Shown in pieces: positions 1-6,885 of a stretch of DNA of 14,989 nt. Source of the stretch: Prevotellaceae bacterium UBA6974 (GTDB lineage Bacteria; Bacteroidota; Bacteroidia; Bacteroidales; Bacteroidaceae); contig DJYQ01000046.1 in assembly GCA_002450165.1 (NCBI GenBank), positions 1 to 14,989 of the forward strand, given 5' to 3'. Numbering within the stretch: position 1 is the stretch's first letter; each line of letters starts with the position of its first letter. The notes beneath the pieces were generated by a model that was not told where the DNA came from, ran no database searches, and was given only the letters and a program-made list of their open reading frames with translations. The position numbers and the translations under genes were made by a program.

Positions 1-86
1 ATCAGTAATAATCCTGCTTGTGAATAAATTGACTCACAGACAGCCTTATCACTAATGGCGTTATCCTTGTCAGGATTACGGCTCAT
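1..86 (-). CDS. Possible 5' end of a gene running off the left edge
   Basis: On the minus strand an ATG at 86-84 opens a frame that stays open for 28 codons to the window edge. The predicted start is MSRNPDKDNAISDK, followed by AVCESIYSQAGLLL. I do not recognise a family from this fragment. The residue mix is protein-like, with no low-complexity run, but 28 codons can stay open by chance. If real, the gene would be divergent from rimP and would have the 7-bp repeat array and the palindromic element upstream of it. I see no Shine-Dalgarno sequence or TAnnTTTG promoter box on the minus strand between here and 559, so how it would be expressed is unclear. Confidence 0.3.
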   Translation of the reverse strand, partial: MSRNPDKDNAISDKAVCESIYSQAGLLL

Positions 87-105
87 CAAGGAAAAACATC
101 AAAAA

Positions 106-168
106 GTTTACGGTTTACTGTTTACGGTTTAAGGGGTTAGCGTGTAGCGGTTAGGGGTTAGCGGTTGT
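106..168. repeat. Degenerate heptanucleotide tandem array (9 units)
   Basis: Cut into sevens from 106, the sequence reads GTTTACG, GTTTACT, GTTTACG, GTTTAAG, GGGTTAG, CGTGTAG, CGGTTAG, GGGTTAG, CGGTTGT. The first four units follow GTTTACG and the last five drift to SGGTTAG, but the 7-base phase never slips. This is a short tandem repeat in noncoding DNA, not a CRISPR, because there are no spacers. The same period recurs with a different unit at the right end of the window. Confidence 0.8.
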
Positions 169-181
169 TTTTTCGGTTTTG

Positions 182-309
182 CCTCGGATGATGTCTGTAG
201 TTGCATTAGCAACGGGTTATGATGTCAGGGGTTTATGCAAGAGCTTGTTCTTAGGCATAAACCAATGACATCGGAACGGAGGTTCGCAGAACCAAGACAT
301 CAGAGGAGG
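182..309. repeat. Nested palindromic element able to fold as a closed stem with three hairpins
   Basis: An outer stem pairs TGATGTCT (189-196) with AGACATCA (295-302). It may be extended beyond a 3-base internal loop by CCTC (182-185) with GAGG (306-309). Inside lie three hairpins: GTTGC-ATTA-GCAAC (200-213); a long imperfect hairpin of 18-base arms (221-238 with 255-272, 16 of 18 positions complementary), whose tip adds AAGAG/TTCTT; and GGTTC-GCA-GAACC (281-293). The hexamer GATGTC occurs twice forward (190, 221) and twice inverted (267, 296). A run of five T follows at 313-317, so a + strand transcript could end there, but I see no promoter directly upstream. It could be a structured RNA, a small palindromic mobile repeat or a protein-binding array. 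I match it to no named RNA family. Confidence 0.6.
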
Positions 310-383
310 ATGTTTTTAAGGTTTTTGTAATTATAAAAAATGTTAAAAGATAGGGGGTTGGTCGGTGTCTTACCTAATGCACT

Positions 384-414
384 CGTGTATATATGTGGAA
401 TTGTTGTATATTTG
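384..414 (+). promoter_or_regulatory. Candidate Bacteroidota-type promoter for the rimP-sufS operon
   Basis: TATATTTG at 407-414 is an exact match to the -7 motif TAnnTTTG used by the main sigma factor of Bacteroidota. The -33 position 19 bases upstream holds CGTG (384-387), which matches only the last two bases of the TTTG consensus, so this half is weak. Transcription would start near 420, giving a leader of about 140 bases before the rimP ATG. It is the only TAnnTTTG match I found on the + strand between 87 and 559. I see no comparable box inside the operon, but I did not scan the coding sequences exhaustively. Confidence 0.5.
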
Positions 415-430
415 CAACGCAATCGCACGT

Positions 431-464
431 GAAGTGAGGGGCCCACACAAAGGTTCCTCACTTT
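431..464 (+). promoter_or_regulatory. Stable hairpin in the rimP leader, possible attenuator
   Basis: Bases 431-443 pair with 452-464 to give a 13-bp stem including three G-U pairs, closed by the 8-base loop CACACAAA. The core is AAGTGAGG with CCTCACTT, perfectly complementary. The 3' arm ends in TTTT (462-465), followed by GATTAAAG, so it resembles a weak intrinsic terminator placed just after the candidate promoter. RimP-NusA-IF2 operons are classic sites of leader control, and NusA itself acts at hairpin pause sites. An attenuation role is inference only. Confidence 0.5.
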
Positions 465-515
465 TGATTAAAGGGGGAAAGCCCAATAGGATAAAGAATA
501 AACAGTAAACAAATT

Positions 516-543
516 CCTCTCCCCCCTGGGAGGTCGGGAGGGG
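516..543 (+). promoter_or_regulatory. Mutually exclusive hairpins just upstream of the rimP start
   Basis: The pyrimidine run CCTCTCCC (516-523) can pair with GGGAGGGG (536-543, one G-U) or, through TCTCCC (518-523), with GGGAGG (528-533). GGGAGG is thus present twice as a direct repeat, at 528-533 and 536-541, competing for the same partner. The site ends 16 bases before the rimP ATG at 560. The GGAGG cores are too far from the ATG for ordinary Shine-Dalgarno spacing; the nearer AGGG at 551-554 is a weak candidate. Whether the two folds form a switch is unproven. Confidence 0.4.
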
Positions 544-559
544 GCTAAAAAGGGTATAG

Positions 560-1024
560 ATGATTAACAAGAATGCTGTTGAGCAGGCCGTGAACGAATG
601 GCTGGAGGGTAAGGATTACTTCCTGGTGGAGGTGAGTGTCAGTGCGGATGACCGTATTGTGGTTGTCATTGATCATGCCGAGGGTGTATGGATTGAGGAC
701 TGTGCTGACCTGAGCCGATATATCGAATCGCGCATTGACCGCGATGAGGAGGATTACGAACTGGAGGTAGGCAGTGCCGGCTTGGGATATCCGTTCAAGG
801 TCTTGCGCCAGTATCAGATTCACATCGGCAAGCCTGTGGAGACACAGCAGAAGGACGGCCGCAAGTATCGTGGCGAGCTGACAGCGGTGGACGGGGAAAC
901 ATTCTCGGTAACTGCCGAGGAGAAGGTTAAGAAGGAGGGCGAGAAGCGTGCTCACAAGGAGATGGTGACCAGGACATTCCGCTACGAGGATACTGTATAT
1001 ACCAAGTATTATTTCAAGAACTAA
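560..1024 (+). CDS. rimP: Ribosome maturation factor RimP
   Basis: This 154-residue protein has the usual RimP length (about 150 in E. coli). RimP is a cytoplasmic factor needed for late maturation of the 30S ribosomal subunit. The N-terminal alpha/beta domain is recognisable from the DDRIVVVIDHAEGVWIEDC segment (residues about 30-48), followed by an acidic helix. The conserved join EVGSAGLGYPFKVLRQYQ (about 70-87) corresponds to the family's V-S-S-P-G-L-x-x-P-L block and leads into the C-terminal SH3-like domain, with IGKPVET and the lysine-rich end. The ATG at 560 has only a weak AGGG five bases upstream. It heads the rimP-nusA-infB order shared across bacteria; no tRNA gene precedes it here, unlike metY in E. 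coli. Confidence 0.93.
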   Translation: MINKNAVEQAVNEWLEGKDYFLVEVSVSADDRIVVVIDHAEGVWIEDCADLSRYIESRIDRDEEDYELEVGSAGLGYPFKVLRQYQIHIGKPVETQQKDGRKYRGELTAVDGETFSVTAEEKVKKEGEKRAHKEMVTRTFRYEDTVYTKYYFKN

Positions 1025-1041
1025 AATTAAACAAAAGATAA

Positions 1042-2301
1042 ATGGCAACAAAGAAAACTAATGCAGAAACTGTGAGTCTGATTGATTCGTTTGCTGAATT
1101 CAATGAGACGAAGAACATTGACCGTGCTACGCTGGTCGGAGTGCTGGAGGAATGCTTTCGCAGCGTGATTGCTAAGATTTATGGTTCGGACGAGAACTAT
1201 GACGTAATCGTAAACCCGTCCAAGGGTGACTTCGAAATCTACAGGAACCGTACGGTTGTGGCTGACGGCCAGGTGAAGAATCCCAATATGGAAATAAGCC
1301 TGAGCGAGGCGCGTCTGATTGACGAGGACTACGAGGAAGGCGAGGAGGTGAGCCAGCGAGTTGAGTTCAGCGAGTTTGGCCGCCGTGCAATCCTGACTCT
1401 GCGTCAGACACTGGCAAGCCGCATCCTGGAACTGGAGCATGATGCCCTGTACAACCGTTACAAGGACCGTGTGGGCGATGTTGTCAGCGGTGAGGTTTAC
1501 CAGAGTTGGAAGCGCGAGACGCTGGTTTACGACGATGAGGGTACGGAGATGATACTGCCCAAGACCGAGCAGGTTCCCGGTGATTTCTTCCGCAAGGGCG
1601 AGACATTGCGTGCCGTAATCAAGAGCGTCGAGAATGTAAACGGTAATCCCAAGATTACTATTTCGCGTACGGATCCAATGTTCCTGCAGCGCATGATGGA
1701 GGCCGAGGTGCCCGAAATCCAGGATGGTCTGATTACCATACACAAGGTTGCCCGCATTCCAGGCGAGCGTGCCAAGGTGGCTGTCGAGTCGTATGACGAG
1801 CGCATCGACCCGGTAGGTGCCTGCGTGGGTGTCAAGGGTGCCCGTGTACACGGAATCGTGCGCGAACTGCATGGCGAGAATATCGATGTACTGCCATGGA
1901 CAGCTAACAAGCAGCTGATGATTGCCCGTGCACTGAGTCCTGCAACTGTCAATACCGTTACACTCGACGAGGAGAATGTCAAGGCCGAGGTTTACCTTGA
2001 CCCCGAGCAGGTTTCACTGGCCATCGGTAAGGGCGGTGCCAACATCAAGCTGGCTAGTATGCTGACAGGCTATACAATAGACGTTTACCGTGACGGTATC
2101 GAGGAGGAGGACGACGTAAGCCTGCAGGAGTTTGCAGATGACATAGAGCCGTGGATTATCGAGGAATTGGAGAAGATAGGCCTGCATACAGCACGTGCCG
2201 TCCTGGGTACCAGCCGCGAGGATCTGATTGAGCGTACTGATCTGGAGGAAGAGACTATTGACGAGGTAATCCGAATACTGTCGAGCGAGTTTGACAAATA
2301 A
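1042..2301 (+). CDS. nusA: Transcription termination/antitermination factor NusA
   Basis: NusA binds RNA polymerase and nascent RNA and modulates pausing, termination and antitermination. The 419-residue product has the N-terminal polymerase-binding domain (1-140), an S1 domain (about 142-205, starting DRVGDVVSGEV), KH1 with GVKG at 263-266 and KH2 with GKGG at 329-332. A short acidic C-terminal part (about 345-419) contains one helix-hairpin-helix-like repeat, IEELEKIGLHTARAVLG. The two acidic repeats that lengthen E. coli NusA to 495 residues are not both present; the shorter form is what I expect in Bacteroidota. It starts 17 bases after the rimP stop with no Shine-Dalgarno sequence, in an A-rich gap, and is followed 24 bases later by infB. 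Co-transcription with rimP is very likely. Confidence 0.96.
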   Translation: MATKKTNAETVSLIDSFAEFNETKNIDRATLVGVLEECFRSVIAKIYGSDENYDVIVNPSKGDFEIYRNRTVVADGQVKNPNMEISLSEARLIDEDYEEGEEVSQRVEFSEFGRRAILTLRQTLASRILELEHDALYNRYKDRVGDVVSGEVYQSWKRETLVYDDEGTEMILPKTEQVPGDFFRKGETLRAVIKSVENVNGNPKITISRTDPMFLQRMMEAEVPEIQDGLITIHKVARIPGERAKVAVESYDERIDPVGACVGVKGARVHGIVRELHGENIDVLPWTANKQLMIARALSPATVNTVTLDEENVKAEVYLDPEQVSLAIGKGGANIKLASMLTGYTIDVYRDGIEEEDDVSLQEFADDIEPWIIEELEKIGLHTARAVLGTSREDLIERTDLEEETIDEVIRILSSEFDK

Positions 2302-2325
2302 AATCCCTAAAACAACAGAGAACAG

Positions 2326-5097
2326 ATGAGTGTAAGGTTAAACAAGGCAATAAAGGAATGCAACGTAGGTTTGCAAACTGCTGTAGAGTTTCTGCAGAAT
2401 AGGGGTTTTGCTGACGTGGAGACAAACATGAATGCAAAAATCTCGGACGAGCAGTACGAACTGCTTCTGAAGGAATTCAAGCCCGACAGCACATTGCGCG
2501 ATACTGCGAAAGAGAAAATCCAGCAGCAGAAAGAGGAGAAGGAGCGTAAGGAGAAAGAGCGTCAGCTGGCTAAGCTTGCTGCTGAGGCAGAGGCGAAGGC
2601 GAAGGCCGAGGCAGAAGCACGCAGGCGTGCCGAGGAGAAAGCCAAGATGACCCCCAAGGTGGTTGGTCATATTGACCTGGACAAGCCAAAGGCTGCGAAG
2701 GCAGAACCTGCCAAGGAGCCTGTAGAGGAATTGCCCAATGAACCTGTCATCAAGCCTGTGGACAAGCCTGCTGCTGAACCTGCGGTCGAAACAGGCAAAC
2801 CCGAGGAGGTAAATACTGACAAAGACGAGCAGATAATAACCGACGGAAAGGTTACGGGTACGATGAAGAATGGTGTGTTCCGCCTGAACACACCTCAGCA
2901 GAACGTTCCGGAACTGAAGGTACAGGGGCATATTGACCTTTCGTCCATCAATTCCATTACACGTCCCAAGAAGAAGAGCAAGGACGAGCGCAAGAAGGAG
3001 CGCGAGGAAAAAATGCAACAGGACAAGGCCAACAAAAAGCGTCAGCGTATCGGCAAGGAGCGTGTGGACGTGAATGCTGTAATCAATGAGCAGCGCAACA
3101 ATAAAAACAGCAACAATAACGCACAGAACCAGCAGGGTGGGGGCAAGAAGAAGAAAAAGAATGCACCCAAGCAGCAGATTCAGCAGCAGGAAGTAAGCGA
3201 AGAGGAAGTTGCAAAGCAGGTTCGCGAGACACTGGCTCGTCTGACCAACAAGAACAAGATGGGCAAGGGTGCCAAGTACCGTCGCGAAAAGCGTGATGCC
3301 ATACGCGAGCAGATGGCCGAGGAGATAAAGCACGAGATGGCCGAGAACAAGGTACTGAAGCTGACCGAGTTCGTTACTGCCAACGAGCTGGCTACCATGA
3401 TGAACATTCCGGTGACCCAGGTTATCGGTACTTGTATGCAGATTGGTATCATGGTGAGCATTAACCAGCGCCTGGATGCAGAGACTATCAACATTGTTGC
3501 CGACGAGTATGGTTTCAAGACCGAGTATGTCAGTGCAGATGTAAGCGAGGCCGTTGTCGAGGTCGAGGACGATGAATCGGATTTGGTACCACGTGCTCCT
3601 ATTGTTACCGTCATGGGTCATGTGGACCACGGTAAGACGTCGTTGTTGGACTATATCCGCCAGTCTAATGTGATAGCCGGTGAGGCTGGTGGCATTACAC
3701 AGCACATCGGTGCATACAACGTAACGCTCGAGGACGGACGTCATGTGACATTCCTGGACACTCCGGGTCACGAGGCTTTTACAGCCATGCGTGCCCGCGG
3801 TGCACAAGTAACGGATATCGCCATAATTATCGTTGCTGCGGACGATGACATCATGCCACAGACTAAGGAGGCCATTGCACATGCAACGGCTGCAAACGTG
3901 CCTATAGTGTTTGCCATAAACAAGATAGACAAGCCCAGTGCAAATCCTGACAAAATCAAGGAGGCACTGGCTGCGATGAACTTTCTGGTCGAGGACTGGG
4001 GCGGTAAATACCAGTCACAGGATATTAGTGCCAAGATGGGTACCGGAGTGAAGGAACTGTTGGAGAAAGTCCTGCTGGAGGCCGAGATGCTGGAGCTGAA
4101 GGCCAATCCCAACCGCAAGGCCACAGGTTCAATCATCGAGTCATCTCTGGACAAGGGCCGTGGCTATGTAGCTACTTTGCTGGTCAGCAACGGAACGCTG
4201 AGGGTTGGTGACGTGGTTCTTGCAGGTACCAACTATGGTCGCGTGAAGGCTATGTTTGACGAGCGCGGCAGGAAGATTGACAGTATCGGTCCCTCGCAGG
4301 CAGCTACCATCCTGGGTCTTAACGGAGCCCCGACTGCCGGTGATACATTCCACGTGATGGAAAGCGATCAGGAGGCTCGCGACATTGCTACCAAGCGCGA
4401 GCAACTGGCACGCGAACAGGGTCTGCGTACGATGAAGCGTGTTGACCTGAACGAGATTGGGCGCCGCATTGCCCTGGGTGACTTCAGGGAACTGAACCTG
4501 CTTGTCAAGGGTGACGTGGACGGTTCGATCGAGGCTCTGAAGGATTCGTTCGAGCGACTGTCAACCGAGAAGATAAAGGTAAATGTCATATACAAGGCCG
4601 TGGGTCAGATAAGCGAGAGCGACGTTACCCTGGCTGCTGCATCAGATGCCATCATCATAGCCTTCCAGGTACGACCCAGTGCACAGGCACGCCACCTGGC
4701 AGAGCAGGAGGGTGTCGATATCCGTCAGTACAGCGTAATCTATGATGCAATCGAGGAGGTGAAGGATGCCATGGAGGGTATGCTGTCACCCGAAATCAAG
4801 GAAGAGGTTACGGCTCAGGTCGAGGTCCGTCAGGTTTACCACATCAGCAAGGTGGGTACCGTTGCCGGTGCCTATGTCATGGACGGTAAGGTCAGCCGTA
4901 CCAACAAGGCTCGCGTAATTCGCGACGGCATCGTTATATTCACCGGTGCCATAAATGCACTGAAGCGATTCAAGGACGATGTCAAGGAGGTTACGACAAA
5001 CTTCGAGTGCGGTATCTCGCTACAGAACTACAACGACCTGAAGGAGGGTGATATTATCGAGACGTTTGCCGAAATCGAGGTTAAGGCTAAACTGTAA
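2326..5097 (+). CDS. infB: Translation initiation factor IF-2
   Basis: IF-2 is the GTPase that delivers fMet-tRNA to the 30S subunit and promotes subunit joining. The 923-residue protein opens with an IF2_N helical domain (1-55), then a charged Lys/Glu/Ala coiled-coil stretch (about 60-107), a Pro/Glu/Lys linker and an Asn/Gln/Lys-rich segment (about 255-290). A second IF2_N-like domain starts near 345 (KLTEFVTANELATMMN). The G domain has G1 GHVDHGKT (431-438), G3 DTPGH (478-482), G4 NKID (532-535) and G5 SAK (568-570), and the C-terminal beta-barrel and tRNA-binding domains follow to residue 923. All GTPase motifs are intact. Long N-terminal linkers are usual for this protein. It ends six bases before the cvpA start, in the same frame. 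Confidence 0.98.
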   Translation: MSVRLNKAIKECNVGLQTAVEFLQNRGFADVETNMNAKISDEQYELLLKEFKPDSTLRDTAKEKIQQQKEEKERKEKERQLAKLAAEAEAKAKAEAEARRRAEEKAKMTPKVVGHIDLDKPKAAKAEPAKEPVEELPNEPVIKPVDKPAAEPAVETGKPEEVNTDKDEQIITDGKVTGTMKNGVFRLNTPQQNVPELKVQGHIDLSSINSITRPKKKSKDERKKEREEKMQQDKANKKRQRIGKERVDVNAVINEQRNNKNSNNNAQNQQGGGKKKKKNAPKQQIQQQEVSEEEVAKQVRETLARLTNKNKMGKGAKYRREKRDAIREQMAEEIKHEMAENKVLKLTEFVTANELATMMNIPVTQVIGTCMQIGIMVSINQRLDAETINIVADEYGFKTEYVSADVSEAVVEVEDDESDLVPRAPIVTVMGHVDHGKTSLLDYIRQSNVIAGEAGGITQHIGAYNVTLEDGRHVTFLDTPGHEAFTAMRARGAQVTDIAIIIVAADDDIMPQTKEAIAHATAANVPIVFAINKIDKPSANPDKIKEALAAMNFLVEDWGGKYQSQDISAKMGTGVKELLEKVLLEAEMLELKANPNRKATGSIIESSLDKGRGYVATLLVSNGTLRVGDVVLAGTNYGRVKAMFDERGRKIDSIGPSQAATILGLNGAPTAGDTFHVMESDQEARDIATKREQLAREQGLRTMKRVDLNEIGRRIALGDFRELNLLVKGDVDGSIEALKDSFERLSTEKIKVNVIYKAVGQISESDVTLAAASDAIIIAFQVRPSAQARHLAEQEGVDIRQYSVIYDAIEEVKDAMEGMLSPEIKEEVTAQVEVRQVYHISKVGTVAGAYVMDGKVSRTNKARVIRDGIVIFTGAINALKRFKDDVKEVTTNFECGISLQNYNDLKEGDIIETFAEIEVKAKL

Positions 5098-5103
5098 CGG
5101 CCT

Positions 5104-5475
5104 GTGTCAACGACAGATATCATAGTTCTTGCACTCCTTGCATGGGGTGCGGTGTGCGGTTTTAAACGAGGACTGGTCAAGGAGCTGGCTTCGACGGCCG
5201 GCTTCTTCCTGGGCCTCTTTATCGCATGGAAAGTGTATAGTGATGTGAATGACAGCGTGATGATGTTTATCCTGGTGTGGATAGCCACCCCGATAATTCT
5301 GGGCATGGTTGCATCGGTGATAACCAAAACGCTGGACTTCACTATTGTTGGCGGACTGATGAACAGGTTGCTGGGTGCTGTGGTAGGTGTGGTGAAATGG
5401 GGCTTTTTGATTGGTGTTTTGGCTTTGATGGCCGATAAGGTGCATGAATGGAAGACATTACTAGAGACATTGTAA
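5104..5475 (+). CDS. cvpA: CvpA-family inner membrane protein, short form
   Basis: The 123-residue product is hydrophobic, with four likely membrane segments at about 5-22, 28-46, 52-74 and 86-108, and has the CvpA-type start STTDIIVLALLAW and the G-F-K-R-G-L-V-K-E-L loop. CvpA proteins are linked to colicin V production, envelope homeostasis and purF expression in Enterobacteria; the molecular role is unresolved. A GTG at 5104 is the only plausible start, since the infB stop lies in frame just upstream. It is shorter than E. coli CvpA (162), stopping soon after the last membrane segment. The final 28 bases overlap the sufB start, so the missing tail and the overlap may have arisen together. 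Membership is from motif and topology recall; function here is not inferable. Confidence 0.82.
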   Translation: MSTTDIIVLALLAWGAVCGFKRGLVKELASTAGFFLGLFIAWKVYSDVNDSVMMFILVWIATPIILGMVASVITKTLDFTIVGGLMNRLLGAVVGVVKWGFLIGVLALMADKVHEWKTLLETL

Positions 5476-6884
5476 ACAAGGACTACGAGTATGGGTTTAC
5501 CACCGATGTGGAAACCGAGGTCATCGACAAGGGGTTGTCCGAGGATGTGGTGCGCCTGATTTCGGAAAAGAAAGGTGAGCCCGAATGGCTTTTGGAGTTC
5601 CGCCTGCAGGCCTATCGCTATTGGGCAGGACAGAAACAGCCTGAATGGGGACATCTGGATATGCCCGAAATCAATTATCAGGATATCAGTTACTATGCCG
5701 ACCCAACCAAGTCTGCAATGAGTGGAGATAGCAAGGAGATTGATCCCGAACTGATGAAGACGTTCGACAAGCTTGGTATTCCGCTCGAGGAACGCATGGC
5801 TCTGGCAGGTACTGCCGTTGATGCCGTGATGGACAGCGTGAGCGTCAAGACTACCTTCAGTGCCAAACTGAAAGAGATGGGCATCATCTTCATGAGCATA
5901 AGCGAAGCTGTCAGGGAGCATCCGGATTTGGTCAGGGAATATCTGGGCAGTGTGGTTCCGTACCGCGACAACTACTTCGCTGCACTTAATTCGGCAGTTT
6001 TCTCGGACGGTTCGTTTGTTTACATACCCAAGGGTGTGCGCTGTCCGATGGAACTGAGTACGTACTTCCGCATCAATGCAAGGGGTACGGGACAGTTTGA
6101 ACGTACCCTGATAGTCTGCGATGATGATGCCTATGTGTCCTATCTGGAGGGTTGTACGGCTCCCATGCGTGACGAGAACCAGCTGCATGCGGCTATTGTC
6201 GAGATTGTGGTCAAGGAGAATGCCGAGGTGAAGTATTCGACCGTGCAAAACTGGTATCCGGGTGACAAGAACGGAAAGGGTGGTGTGCTGAACCTGGTTA
6301 CCAAGCGCGGACATCTGCGCGGGGCAAACAGCAGACTTTCGTGGACACAGGTGGAGACGGGAAGTGCCGTAACATGGAAATATCCATCGTGCGTGCTGAG
6401 CGGTGACAACTCGCAGGCTGAATTCTATTCGGTTGCCGTTACAAACAATTTTCAGCAGGCTGATACGGGTACCAAGATGATTCATATCGGCAGGAATACA
6501 AAATCGACGATTATCAGCAAGGGTATCAGTGCAGGCAGGAGCCAGAACTCGTACCGCGGTCTTGTCAAGGTTGCTCCATCGGCACAGGGAGCGCGCAACT
6601 ACTCGTCGTGCGATTCGCTGCTGCTTGGAAGTAAATGCGGGGCTCATACTTTCCCGTATATGGATGTCCGGAACAGCAGCGCAATTGTTGAACATGAGGC
6701 TACTACGTCTAAAATCAGCGAAGAGCAGCTTTTTTACTGCCAGCAACGTGGTATAAATACCGAGGATGCCGTTTCGCTGATTGTAAACGGATATGCCAAG
6801 GATGTTATTAATAAACTGCCTATGGAGTTTGCCGTAGAGGCTCAGAAACTGTTAGGGGTCAGTTTGGAAGGTAGTATTGGATAG
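5448..6884 (+). CDS. sufB: Fe-S cluster assembly scaffold protein SufB
   Basis: SufB is the core of the cytoplasmic SufBC2D complex on which iron-sulfur clusters are built from persulfide sulfur. The 478-residue protein is close to the E. coli length (495) and contains KKGEPEWLLEFRLQAYRYW near residue 40, the beta-helix core, YIPKGVRCPMELSTYFRIN (about 192-210) and the C-terminal block GSKCGAHTFPY. Its Cys397 should be the sulfur-accepting cysteine, equivalent to E. coli Cys405. HEATTSKISEEQLFYCQQRGI follows. The ATG at 5448 lies 28 bases inside cvpA in another frame. I prefer it because the N-terminus leads directly into the conserved YEYGFTTDVETEVIDKGL segment and no better start is available. 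The overlap suggests translational coupling to the upstream genes. Confidence 0.97.
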   Translation: MEDITRDIVNKDYEYGFTTDVETEVIDKGLSEDVVRLISEKKGEPEWLLEFRLQAYRYWAGQKQPEWGHLDMPEINYQDISYYADPTKSAMSGDSKEIDPELMKTFDKLGIPLEERMALAGTAVDAVMDSVSVKTTFSAKLKEMGIIFMSISEAVREHPDLVREYLGSVVPYRDNYFAALNSAVFSDGSFVYIPKGVRCPMELSTYFRINARGTGQFERTLIVCDDDAYVSYLEGCTAPMRDENQLHAAIVEIVVKENAEVKYSTVQNWYPGDKNGKGGVLNLVTKRGHLRGANSRLSWTQVETGSAVTWKYPSCVLSGDNSQAEFYSVAVTNNFQQADTGTKMIHIGRNTKSTIISKGISAGRSQNSYRGLVKVAPSAQGARNYSSCDSLLLGSKCGAHTFPYMDVRNSSAIVEHEATTSKISEEQLFYCQQRGINTEDAVSLIVNGYAKDVINKLPMEFAVEAQKLLGVSLEGSIG

Positions 6885-6885
6885 T

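Noticed and set aside
106..168. CRISPR-like array
   Set aside because: The repeats are seven bases long and directly adjacent, with no spacers and no cas genes in the window.
182..309. Reading the three-hairpin element as a tRNA or an integron attC site
   Set aside because: No T-loop GTTCRA context, anticodon arm or CCA-type acceptor fits, and the arms are the wrong sizes. The attC core motifs GTTRRRY and RYYYAAC are not at its ends.
322..339. AT-rich near-palindrome in the intergenic region
   Set aside because: It is only A and T except for one base, has no room for a loop at full pairing, and lies well upstream of the candidate promoter. Chance is a sufficient explanation.
370..570. Minus-strand 66-codon frame opposite the rimP promoter and leader
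   Set aside because: It overlaps the candidate promoter and hairpins, reads through the GC-rich palindrome and has no start context or family match.
2338..3882. Minus-strand open frame of 514 codons opposite infB
   Set aside because: It is rich in Leu, Cys and His in a pattern that mirrors Lys/Glu/Gln codons of IF-2 read backwards. No family features are seen.
5028..6746. Minus-strand open frame of 572 codons opposite cvpA and sufB
   Set aside because: It lies antisense to clearly conserved genes and has no recognisable motif. Long antisense frames arise from biased codon use on the coding strand.
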